A DNA stretch of 64,000 nt. Origin: Hydrangea macrophylla. Lineage: Eukaryota > Streptophyta > Magnoliopsida > Cornales > Hydrangeaceae. The stretch lies in assembly GCA_033977485.1 (NCBI GenBank), contig CM066984.1, forward strand, positions 29,307,501 to 29,371,500, read 5' to 3'. Positions 22,270-32,762 of this stretch are shown here, in pieces (within the stretch, counting starts at the first letter, position 1; every line of letters begins with the position of its first letter). The notes under the pieces were generated by a model. That model was not told the origin of the DNA, made no database searches, and saw only the letters and a list, made by a program, of their open reading frames with translations. The position numbers were made by a program, and so were the translations under genes.

Positions 22270-23260
22270 GTGGATGCATGTGTGCGTGTATGCCTATTCT
22301 ATATGCCAAAGAAAAAGAAAATCCTAGTCCTAACACATAAGCACATAAGCACATAAAACCCTTACCCATGTCAAGTACGATGATTTCTCCATTCATTGTG
22401 ACCCTCTTTACCCTTCGATGTCTGAAAATTTTAGGGTTTTCGAAATTCATTTGAAAAGCATTTCTGATGAAATCTTTAGAAAACAATGATCACGCTTTTC
22501 AAAAAGTGATTGGGTTGAAACTCCTGTTTTGAAAAGTGTCTTAGCTGATGAATAACCTTGGTTTGACTCTGAAGTTTTAATAAAAAAAAATGAACTCCCA
22601 ATTTTTTGAAAAAGCGATTGAAAACTTTGGAATAAAGATGGCAAAAATTTGTTTGCTTTTAAAGATGGATTTAAAATTCTTTGGGCAAAAGGATCACATA
22701 ATCGGATTATCACCGTACTTTTCATGAATTTGGATACATACAAGGTCAATGATGCTTAGCTAAACATGATGTAAGAAGTATAATCTTATAATCAGGGTTC
22801 GGCATGTTCCCCAAATGTCGTGGAACATGAGGAGAAATTGCAAAAAGGTGATTAAAAGATTATACGTCTTTCATCAAGCAAGTATCGTCATCATCTCAAG
22901 TAATCCCTTCCGGGCATACAAAACTTCCTAGCACATAATCCTATTCAAGAATTGATTTCCTAAGATTGAAAGGCTTTATAGAAACTACAATGCAAAGGCC
23001 GGGTTTTGGTCAAATAAGGGACCCTTGACACACACCCGATAGGATGCTTCATATACCAAATCATGGTACGAGATCAAGGGTGATCACACAGTCCCATGAT
23101 GACTTGACCGACCGGGTTGCCCCGAGTCTCCAAGATCATAGTTCCGTGCAATCGACTGGCTGGACATGCAAGTGAAATGCAACAGGCACACGAAGATTGA
23201 TTAATTCGATTAAAAGGATGTTTTCAAGTCTAATCCTCAAGTGAACCCAAAATCAGAATT
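22270..23260 (-). other. Tat-N leader between PBS and gag
   Basis: Noncoding, about 1 kb, with no feature beyond A/T-rich and TTTTGAAA-like stretches. It is similar to the leader of Tat-C at 36440-36600. Upstream in-frame sequence near 22270-22480 is open but has no recognisable domain. Confidence 0.6.
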
Positions 23261-23310
23261 CTGGTCTGCGAAACCAGAGATTCTGGGTTCGATCCCCAGC
23301 AGAGTCGCCA
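23261..23310 (-). promoter_or_regulatory. Tat-N primer-binding site extended to about 50 nt of tRNA-Arg sequence
   Basis: The plus strand has tRNA geometry. The anticodon stem is CTGGT/ACCAG (23261-23265, 23273-23277) with the 7-nt loop CTGCGAA. A 5-nt variable loop AGATT follows. The T stem is CTGGG/CCCAG (23283-23287, 23295-23299) with loop TTCGATC. Then come seven acceptor bases CAGAGTC, discriminator G and CCA (23308-23310). The minus-strand PBS core is TGGCGACTCTGCTGGGG, 3 bp from the LTR. Only about 18 nt are expected for a PBS. There is no D arm or 5' acceptor strand, so it is not a tRNA gene. Assignment to Arg rests on the acceptor bases and on family knowledge that Tat/Ogre elements use tRNA-Arg. 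Confidence 0.87.
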
Positions 23311-23313
23311 GAT

Positions 23314-26235
23314 TGTGGATATCGCAGGTTTTGACTTACCCACAGCTTTTCAAAATCAATTTCTAAAACAAAATGAGTCGCCACTTAATTTTTTAAAAGG
23401 AAAAATTAAGAAACCATTTTAAAAGCAAACTGATCATTTGCGAAACCAAAGATTAACTAGGTCCGGGGATTATGGAATGAGAGAGGAAGGAGCCCGTCGG
23501 ACTAAAACACCCTCTCTCATCCTATCTTGCGATAGGCCTCTACTCAATATCCTTTTAATCAAATTTATTAATCTAAGCATGCCCTCAACTAATACATATA
23601 TGCATATACATCACAAAAGCATGTCCAAAGGGTGTAAAATTGCAACTGACAAAATATCATTCAAAAGCCACATAATTCAGGTAGCAAGCGATATGATATG
23701 CAATAGAGAACAAGTGAACTTACCCGGGATCCAGCGGCGATAATAAACGTGCAATGCATGCGAGCAAAAGAAAATCCTAAAAAGAGTCTCTAATCACATA
23801 TACACATAAGGCAAAACCTAATTCTAAGGTATCGCGCATTGAGGTCAAAATCAAATAAAATCAAGAATTTTAATAAACTAGAGAGGGATCGAGAAATCGT
23901 ACCTTGATAGCGCTACAAAACAAAGGGTTAGTCCACATGATATGCAAAATACGATGTTAGAAATAACAATCCTAAATTTCTAGCTTAAATCTATCTAATG
24001 TAATTAAATCCAAAGCGAATAAATCCTAATTACAAGTGTCAAACCATATGGATGAATATGTACGTGGGCAAGAATAAACTATGAAATACTCTTAAACTTT
24101 GAATCTAAGCTCAACTAATCATTATTGAAGCATGATTTAAGCCATAAGTTATAGAAAACCCTTTTGACCCATTATTACCAAAGTTGGTCAAGTGTATCAT
24201 AAAACTTTGAAAATTGCAGAGAGCAAACCAGACCTTTAAGAAAATAAAAAGCACGTCTCTTATGGTTTGATGTTGATGAATTTTGGACACAAAATGCCCC
24301 TGTGAGTCTAGTTTCCAAATTAAAAAGAAAATCAAGGTTTCAACGGTTAGATCTCCGGGAATATGGAAAACACTAGACATCACTCAGCATTTTACAATCT
24401 CCTGTCCAGAATTCTTGCACGATTTATTAAAAATAGTAAAAAAATCATAATTGCTTTGTTCTTTTTAGGGTGGCTTCCTAACACATTAATCTACTTGGAA
24501 AAAATTATTTTGGGTCATAGAAACTTTGTTAGAACTCTGATTTAATTATTTCAAAAGAGTGTTGCTGTTCTGAAACTATTCTGAAATTCTGGACAGATTG
24601 CTGTTGCTTCACAAAAACCATGATCAAACCATTCTAAACATGAAACCACCTCAAAACAAAAATTACAGTGGTAGAACAATGTGTTATTAATGCTTTCCCG
24701 TTGGTTTCACTTAATTTCAACGGTTAGATTTCGAACTAAAAATCCTTGATCAAAAACAGTTTGTGAATTCACTATTTTTATTTTGCTAGTTCAACTTTTA
24801 TTTGGTAACTCCAACTATTAAACCATGAAGTTGGGTTTAAACCAAACCATTTCTCCTACCATTTGATGGCCATGGGAGACTACAAACCTTTGTTCTTCAT
24901 AGATTTCAAATGAAACATGGATTGACTTCATGAAATCTAAAGGATAGGGAAATCTAAACCATGGAGATTGATTTAGACTCAAAACTATATTCTCCTACCA
25001 TTTAATGGTCATTGGAGATGAAGGTGCAACTAATACTTGGTAGTTTTCAAAGGAATATGGAAATGATTCCATGAGACACCAAGTTTAGAGGATCCAAGTC
25101 ATGAATATGGACTTGGGTCCTATCTATGTGAAATAAAGTGATGATCAAGTTTTGACTTCCATGTAGAGCATGAGCTTACATGAGATTCAAAGGATCATGC
25201 TCAAGAGATCAATAGAGATATTGAAGATCTCCAAGACCTTTAAGAGAAGAAGATAGACACAAAAAAAAAAAAAAAGTATTGGGAACAAAAGACTACTAAG
25301 TTTAAAACAAAGAAAGATGATGAAATATTCTAAGATTTAAAGATTTCAAGAGAAGAAAGAGTAAGCTAATAATCTAGGTTTAGAGGATCACCTCCAAATT
25401 ATCCTCAAAGTTTTCTTTTGAAGATTATCCAAACTCTCCTTCAAGCTCTCCCAAAACTCTCTCTTTTCCTTCTCAAATGTGGGTGTAATGGAAGTGTTTT
25501 TTGTATATGTTTCCCCCCCAAATGCCTTTTTTTCTTTGTCCTCCCTTACCAACAAGATCCCTTCTCTTTTATAGGCAAGAATACCAGCTATTTTTGGTGA
25601 ATTTCGGAGCAAAAAACAGGTGTAATTCTCTCATTTGGTGGTACAATGTGTACTTTCTGAAATTAGACAGACTGCTGCCCAGCGCGGCAGTCAGAAACCT
25701 GCCGCGGCAGTCCGTGAATGCCGTTGCGGCACTTCGTGAGTGCCGCGCGGCTCTCATCAATTGCCGCGGCATTTAATTAATTGCCGCGTTTTTGTCAGTC
25801 TTAATTTATCAGTTTTTTGTTCTTATCTGCATGCGCATACGTATTGCACTGCAAAATACAGACTTAAAAAGTGAACGGCAGTCAGAAATCTGTGGCGGCA
25901 CTCGGAGAATGCCATTGCGGCACTTTCTGACTGCCGCGCGGCACTCATCGAGTGCCGCGGAATCCGCCGTGTGCCGTTTTTTGGTGAGATTCCCCTTTTT
26001 AGGTCTTTTCTCTTTTTGAAACAAATTATTTTTGAAGATCCTTTCTAAAAAATCATGTCTTTTTCCTGAATTCTCCTGAATACCTGGTATTTTTCCTCTT
26101 TCTGTGAAATTTTATCGCGTTTTGGAGATTTTCTGAAGAGCTTGGAATACTTCAATTTTTCGGTCCTTGTCATCATCGGATACGGAGGTGACACTCTCCT
26201 AAATTCGACGTTAGGTCAAAATTGGGGTGTCTACA
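23314..26235 (-). repeat. 5' LTR of Tat-N (right copy)
   Basis: 2922 bp, same termini as the left LTR and nearly identical. A TATA box CCTATAAAAG (minus) is at 25562-25571. The first 5 bp after its end, ACATG, repeat the left flank. Confidence 0.95.
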
Positions 26236-26240
26236 ACATG
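26236..26240. repeat. Target-site duplication of Tat-N, right copy (ACATG)
   Basis: Exact match to 13444-13448; it rejoins the Tat-B pol frame. Confidence 0.95.
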
Positions 26241-28501
26241 AATTCTTCATTTTTTAGATTTATTGGATGTTCAGCTAAATGCTCTGCAACAGCTCTTCCT
26301 TTAACAGATTTGCTCATAGCATGCGTTAAGTCAAACTCAAATAGCATCAAGGTCCATAGGGAAATTCTGCCTGTCAATGTTGGTTTTTCAAAGAGGTACT
26401 TTAAAGGGTCTATTCGAGAGATTAAAACAACAGGGAAGGCCAACATATAATGCCTTAAACGATGAGTGGCCCAAACCAAAGCCCAACATGTCTTTTCAAG
26501 CGGAGAATACTTCAGCTCGTATCCAGTCATCCTTTTGCTCAAGTAGTAAATGGCTTTCTCTACATGCCATTCATCTCCTTCTTGGGCTAACATACATCCC
26601 ATAGCATTTTCTGATACGGATAAGTACAACAGTAAAGGCTTCCCTTTCTTCAGGGGTGAAAGAACTGGTGAGTTTGATAGATAAGTCTTGATCTTGTCAA
26701 AAGCCTCTTAGCACTGATCGTCCCATTCAAATTTCTTTCCTTTTCTCAACAAGCTGAAAAGTGGATCACAAGTTGCAGTGAGCTTAGAGATGAAGCGGCT
26801 GATGAATCGGATTCGTCCCAGAAATCCTCTTACTTCTTTTTCATTCGTCGAAGGAGGCATATCCATAATAGCTTTGATCTTTGTGGGGTCAACTTCAATT
26901 CCCCTTTGTGTAATGAGAAATCCTAGCAACTTCCCAGTGGTTACTCCAAAAGTACACTTCTGTGGGTTTAATCTCATTCTACATCTTCTCAATCTTTCAA
27001 AGAATTTGGCGAGGGCCACTAAATGCCCACTTTTTTTCTTCGATTTGACAATCATGTCATCCACATAGGCTTCTACCTCTTTATGAATCATGTTATGTAA
27101 CAAAGTAGTAGCAGCTCTCTGATAGGTTGCTCCAACATTCTTTAACCCTAATGGCATCACTCGATAGTAGTACGTCCCCAGTGAGTTATGAATGTAGTCT
27201 TTTCTCTATCTTCGGGTGCCATTAAAATTTGATTGTACCCTGAGAAACCATCCATGAATGATAACAACTCATGCCCTACTGTGTTATCTACCAAGACATC
27301 TATATGTGGAGGCAGAAAATCTTCCTTAGGACTGGCTTTGTTTAAATCCCTAAAGTTGACACATACTCGAATCCTTTCATCCTTCTTTAGAACAGGAACT
27401 ATGTTAGCTTTCCATTTCGGGTATTGGGTTACCATCAGGAATCCAGCTCTCAATTGTTTCTCAATTTCTTCTTTAATTTTCAAAGTCTACTCAGGTATCA
27501 TGCGTCTCAATTTTTGCTTAACAGGTTTTGAATTAGGGAAGAGAGGGATATGGTGTTGGACAATCTCTGGATCAATGCCTGGCATATCTTCATAAGACCA
27601 AGCGAAAACATCTTTAAATTCTTTTAATAAATGGATTAGTTCATCATTTTCTTGTGAAGTGAGTGTAGTGCCAGTATGAACATTTTGTGGATTATCTTCA
27701 TTACCCAAGTTTATTAGCAAAGTTTCTTTAATAATCTTGCATGCAGATTCATTTTCATTTTCAATTAATTTTTGCAAATCCTCAGAAATATCAAAATCAA
27801 GATCATTAGACACAGAAAAGTAAGCAAAATCTTCGTTCATTTCATTAACATTTTTGGGTACATCAAAAGCAAAAGCAGACTCAACATCATGGCTCATATT
27901 GACCTTTACAGACTTTCGGGGAAATGGGGGTGGGGATTTGTTGACTCTTGATTCGATCACCCAATTGTTCAGAGCTCCCTCTACTGGCTTGATTTCTTTC
28001 ACGTTTCCTAGTGCTTCTTCGGTATTCATCAGCATTTTCAATTCATTATTCATCAGCATGTTCAGATCATCACTTGTCATCAGATCAGCCCAATCCTTCC
28101 CCTCTTTCTTGGCTAGGTGGTGCATATAAGAACTGATCCTCATAGTCGGAGAACTCATGTTTGAAGAAAATCTCAAACCCAGGCTTAATACTCTTGTTAG
28201 TCGGATCATACCATGGTTCAGGAAAACCATAGAAGGGGAAGTCGTCACCCTCTTTTACGAAGAATCCATTCAGGATTCTTGGCCCAGAAACAATCATCGG
28301 CTCTTTTTCTTTTATCATCTTCTTCTTGTCTTCTTTAGTCAATTGATACCCAAGCCCAGATTTATCTTTCTGCTCATGGAAGTTAAGTAGTTCAGTTATT
28401 CCTTGTTGATGACGACCCAGTCCCATTTTAGGGAAATAATTCATCTTTTGCACCATGTGAGCTACTTTAGGATTTATATACTGGTCAAAATACAATGGCA
28501 T
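26241..28501 (-). pseudogene. pol: Tat-B reverse transcriptase and RNase H
   Basis: The pre-RT segment with FAWSYEDMPGIDPEIVQHHIP leads into the RT with SFMDGFSGYNQI and MPLGLKNVGATYQRA. The catalytic YVDD lies near 27065. RNase H follows (YLSVSENAMGCMLAQ, SPLEKTCWALVWA). The enzyme would copy genomic RNA into cDNA and degrade the RNA strand. A TAG follows RMIPE, where Trp is usual (about 27485). A 1-bp deletion in a G run near 27178 shifts frame before YYYRVMPLG. The end (NLKNEEFM) is interrupted by Tat-N and continues at 13448. Confidence 0.87.
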
Positions 28502-28681
28502 GACTTCAGGGATCCAATTCTATCCCACTTCTTCTTCTAAGTCTTCAACAACTGGGTTTTCTTTCTCAAACATCTTTCTATACTCGCGTCCGGTGATAAA
28601 TGGCTTCTTTTTCTTGAACGGAGTGATTTCTTTGCCCGAGATAGATGTATCAGGAAGTCTATTCTCCTTGTCATGACTGAG

Positions 28682-29350
28682 TCAATCCCAAACGGATTTC
28701 TTATATAGCTTCTTTCCTTCACCTAGCATTCCCATAAAGTCAAATCCTCCCAACTCATTTTCTTCTTCTGGTGTTTGGACTTCTAGCATAGGGCCATGGC
28801 ATGTCCCTTCTTCCTTGATCCAGCTATCCCCAAAGATTGTCACCACCTCCTCTTTCCAGATAAACTTGACTTTCTGGTGAAGAGTGGAGGCGAAGACATC
28901 ATTTACATGTAACCACGGGCATCCCAATAGCAGATTGAAGCTAGCCGGAATATCAATCACTTGGAATTTAGCTTCTTTGTTCAATGGTCCGACTTCAATT
29001 TTTAGCTTAACCATTCCCACGATAGGCCTTTTAGTATTATCATAGGCCCTCATTGTCTGTGTTGATGGCAAGAGATAGTCCCATTCTGAGAGCTGTTTGG
29101 AAAGGACATACATTCAAGGCCGATCCATTGTCTACCAAGAAAACTAGTACTCTATTCCCTAAGTAGTGTACAGTGATGTAGAGAGCTCTGTTGTGGTGTG
29201 CCCCTTCTAGTAGCAAATCTTCATCTGTGAATGTGATTACAGGCTTTCAAGGTTTTGTAGAGATCATATTTACCAAATCTTCGGGAGTAGTGTTGACAGA
29301 AACATCCAATCGATTGAGAGTATCAAGCATAGCTTGCCTATGTTTGTCAG
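28682..29350 (-). pseudogene. pro: Tat-B aspartic protease
   Basis: The active-site segment VDNGSALNVCP lies near 29115-29150 in one frame. The rest of the fold (LLPSTQTMRAYDNTKRP, then IDIPASFNLLLGCPWLH) is in the next frame, so a 1-bp indel near 29070 separates them. A Tat-type protease uses D-N-G-S in place of the more common D-T/S-G. It would cleave the gag-pol polyprotein. The sequence between this block and the pre-RT segment (28502-28681) has stops and no clear domain. Confidence 0.75.
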
Positions 29351-29399
29351 AGGTCATAAGCAATCCCTATATTGAGATCCAGGCTTGTGTTTTCTTCAA

Positions 29400-29924
29400 C
29401 TACTTTAGGATTTCATCCTCTTCTTCACTCACGTTTCCTTTATCAACTTCTTTTGGTTTGACGACTTCTTTCTCTTTCCAAGCTTCTTTTCCACGATTCT
29501 CTAATTCATGAGGTTTGAAATGACGTCCGGAATGTGTCAAGTGGTTGGCTTCATTGGTGATCCAAATAGTCTCAAGTTCTTTGGCTAACTTCTTAGTGCC
29601 AGTAGTGACTTTCCACACAGAATCATCAGGGATTATGGTGTTATTAATGGAATCATCCTCATTATCATACCACCAATCTTCTTCTTCTTCCATCATTGCA
29701 ACGAGATCATCATCTTTGAATTCAAGGCTTTTGACTGATTCTACCAATTCTATGATCGGCTTAATGCTTTCTTCCTCAGTGATTGCTTCTACGGGCTTTT
29801 CTTCTTTATACCAGATTGAATCATCAACGATGGTATTAGGATCCCACCATTTGATTGTGAGATTTCCGTTGGCTATCTCTTCTTCAAAAGCCAGTACTTC
29901 TTCAACCCACTCTTCTTCTTCCAT
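29400..29924 (-). pseudogene. Tat-B acidic gag-pro linker
   Basis: 174 open codons are rich in Glu and Asp with the motif WWDPNTIVDDSIWYKEE, which recurs in Tat-C (about 53205-53290). It lies between gag and protease and corresponds to the acidic linker of related Tat polyproteins. No enzymatic function is recognised. The 3' end is marked by loss of frame near 29400. Confidence 0.6.
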
Positions 29925-30084
29925 ATTTCTCCAAAATATAAATTACAGCATTATCGGGGAGCTAAATATCCACGGTTGGCTGATCTATGGACGTGATGTA
30001 GACCATTGGGTTATAAATCTGAGACCCTTCCTCTATAAAGTTGACATACGGTAGGTTCCCCTTATGATTAGGGAGAAGATTCTT

Positions 30085-31440
30085 CTAAACATTTGGTTGA
30101 GCGGGAGGAGGGGAAATGACCCCTTTCTCAATCAAGTCTTCAATCTCATGGTAAAGTCTCCAGCATCTATCTATGCTATGTCCATGGCCTTGATGAAAGT
30201 CACAACAAAATTCAGTTTTGAAACCCGACAAGAGTGGATTAGGTTCTGACTTGGGTTCTAATTTTTGTACATACCCCTTTTCTAGCATTCTCTCAAGTGC
30301 CATGCTTAGTGACATTCCCAAATCAGAAAATTCTATTTTCTCTTTTGACTACTTTTGATTTTGATTCCCTCCTATATTAGCCATGCTTCGACGCTCTTTC
30401 TGAAAGGGATGAGGAGATAGCGTGTTGATGTCAGCAGACTGATGATAGATTGCTCTTTCTGTCTTTCAGTACCGGTTGCTTGAGCAGCTGAGCTCTCTTT
30501 CTTAATCTTCCCATCTCCAATGGCATCTTCTATTAAAGTCCCCACATTAAATAGCTGTTCAAAGCTCGCAATAGATTGAAACTCTAGCCTCTCTAGGTAT
30601 TCGAGCTGTAAATTTCTAAAGATCATTCGGACTTGATCCTTTTCTGTTGGCCTGCTAGTCATCTGAGCAGCTTTAGCCCTCCAACGAGTAAGAAAACCTG
30701 CGAATGATTCCCTATACTCTAGTCTGTTGGTCTTTAGATCTCTCGCAGTCACATCAAATGACTGGTTGTACGAATACTAAGCCATAAAAGCTTTGGCTAA
30801 TGCCTCCCAATCTCTGGTTATGGCTGGTTCTAGCGTTAAGTACCATGAAAGTGCTACCCCACTCAAAACTCTTGGAAACAATAGAGCAAAGAAGTCAAAC
30901 CCAATGTCCATAGGCTACAAAGTTCCCACATAAAGCCTCAGGTGGCTCTTCGAATTTTTGGTTCCATTGAAGAATTTGATATGCGGCATCTTAAACTTTT
31001 CTGGGAGTTTGGCTTTTGGAGCGTCACACAATCCTTTGATGTCGAACAAATACTCATCCACCCCTTTGCTTTTCCTGATCACACTATCTAGCTTGTCGAT
31101 CTTAGCCAACTTGTCTTGAGTTTCCTAATCTAGCTGAACCTTTGGTTGAACTATCTCCCCAAAGTCTTCTTCCTTGTAATGCAGCAGAGGCGGTGGTGGT
31201 GGCATAGTAGTCAGTTGTTCAATCATTCTCATCATAGTGGCAAGTTGTTCCCGATTCTGTTCTCTATTCTGATCCAACACACTCTGCATTGCGGCCAATC
31301 TGGCTTCCATATCAGCTTCGTACGTTATATTTTCAATACTAGTTGACTCGGCCGTTCTTTCTTCAAACCCAGATCTGATCAAACGGCTGTTTGGAGCTCT
31401 GACCCAGGAGGAAGTACAACTTTTTGGTCCTATCTTCCCT
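30085..31440 (-). pseudogene. gag: Tat-B gag
   Basis: Gag is recognisable in pieces. An N-terminal coiled segment (ARLAAMQSVLDQNREQN) with a Pro run precedes the core (FKMPHIKFFNGTKNSKSHLRL, VALSWYLTLEPAITRDWE). Then come the QVRMIFRNLQLEYLERL block and the C-terminal C/H motif FCDFHQGHGHSIDRC. In-frame stops occur after VQLD (about 31125), at GTL*PMDI (about 30912) and at 30777-30779 (FMA*YSYNQ). The last is at the same codon as the stop in Tat-N and Tat-C gag. The frame is lost near 30360. Confidence 0.85.
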
Positions 31441-32712
31441 TATCTAGTTTATTTGGGATTTTCAAATAATCATGTATCTTTATTGTAAAAGAATTTTCAA
31501 AGAATGATATTTACAAAGAGTGGTTTTACAAAGATGGAAAATCTTTTCTTTTTCAAAAACTTTTTCTTAAAATTGAAGAACTCTGTTTCAAAATTCTGAG
31601 GAAAACAAATCTTATCTTTACGGAAATGTATTAGAGGCCTTACACTCGTGAGCCGTATATGCAATGCTCGTATAGTGTATGCAATGCAGATGAAATGCAA
31701 TCTAATCTAAATGCAATGGACCTGAATCTAGCTTAGACCTAGCATATTAGCACATAAACACATAATATTCCTTGAATATGCTAATTAACTTACTAATCCA
31801 ATCATTATTCAAGGACTTTTAGCTTTGAAATTCTTGATGGCTCAGGTTTACAAAATTGAATTTTTCATGAAGATCTTGAAAGAGAGGGGGAGATCTGTAA
31901 ATTTTAAAAATATTTTTGAACCATCAATGCTTGTGGTGTAAAATCATGATTCTTGAAAATCGAGGTAGGAAATTCTAAAATTCTAAAATCTGGAATTGAA
32001 TCATCAAAGTGTGGAATCATGATTTCTTTTGAAACCAAGGTAGGAATTTGAAATTTTCTAAAATCTGAGAGGAGGTTTTAAAATTGAATCATCAAAGTAG
32101 AAATTTGAAATTCTCTATAATCTAGGGATAATTTTGGAAGTATTTTGTGAAAGTGAATTTCAAAGCGAATTTTCAAAAAGGGATATTCTCGAAATTTTCA
32201 AAAGACTCGGATTTTTCAAAGAAGTGCTTGTATTTTCAAAATTTTCAAAAATTATCTTTGAATAATGATTGGATGTTCGGATAAAGACCATACTACTCTA
32301 GAGGAATCTATCATACAATGTTTGATGATGCCTTCGCATACATGTCCTCATCATCCAAATAATCCCTTACAGGCAAACGCAAATAATCCATCACATTGTC
32401 CCAATCAAAGATGATAATTAAGATCCTACTTGAAGGGTTCTATAGAAACTATATGCAAAGGCTGGGTTTTAGTCTCATAAAGGGTCCATTAGCAAGCCAA
32501 GAGCTCTATATACCGCAAGCGGTACAAGGCTAACAGTGACTACATGCTACCAAAACTCTTGACAAATTGAGGAAAGAGTGCCCTCCACCCACAAGGCAAT
32601 GGTCTCAAGCAGTCGCGGTGAAAGAACAATGCAAATGCAAATGCAGGTAAAAACAACACGATTATCGAATTAATAACAAGGATATTCTTTGGCTCAAGTT
32701 AAACCCTCGAAG
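31441..32712 (-). other. Tat-B leader between PBS and gag
   Basis: About 1.3 kb with no coding domain. It is A/T-rich, with repeated GAAATTTTCAAAA-like phrases around 31900-32250. Confidence 0.6.
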
Positions 32713-32730
32713 AACAAGAAACTATCAGTT

Positions 32731-32760
32731 TCATGTTCAAATCCCCAACAGAGTCGTCAG
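32731..32760 (-). promoter_or_regulatory. Tat-B primer-binding site (Arg type, slightly decayed)
   Basis: The plus strand CCCCAACAGAGTCGTCA corresponds to the tRNA 3' end of Tat-N with C-to-T in the CCA triplet. Upstream of it, GAAACT/AGTTTC makes a small inverted repeat at about 32719-32733, and scattered identity to the extended tRNA-like segment of Tat-N remains. Confidence 0.75.
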
Positions 32761-32762
32761 AT

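Larger units (their letters stand above)
13449..26235 (-). mobile_element. Tat-N: complete non-autonomous Tat element with gag but no pol
   Basis: Two LTRs (2943 and 2922 bp) flank a 6.9-kb interior and a perfect ACATG duplication bounds the unit. On the minus strand there is an Arg-tRNA PBS, a leader, gag (22269-20858), then about 4.4 kb with no recognisable protease, RT, RNase H or integrase, and a PPT. That matches the TR-GAG class of non-autonomous elements, which would need pol proteins in trans, plausibly from a Tat relative with similar LTR ends. The LTRs differ by roughly 15-20 substitutions by eye plus one 21-bp indel, so the insertion is recent compared with its host Tat-B. Confidence 0.9.

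Noticed and set aside
23261..23310. A tRNA gene
   Set aside because: Only the 3' part (anticodon arm to CCA) is present, the D arm and 5' acceptor strand are missing, CCA is encoded, and it abuts the LTR as a primer-binding site should.
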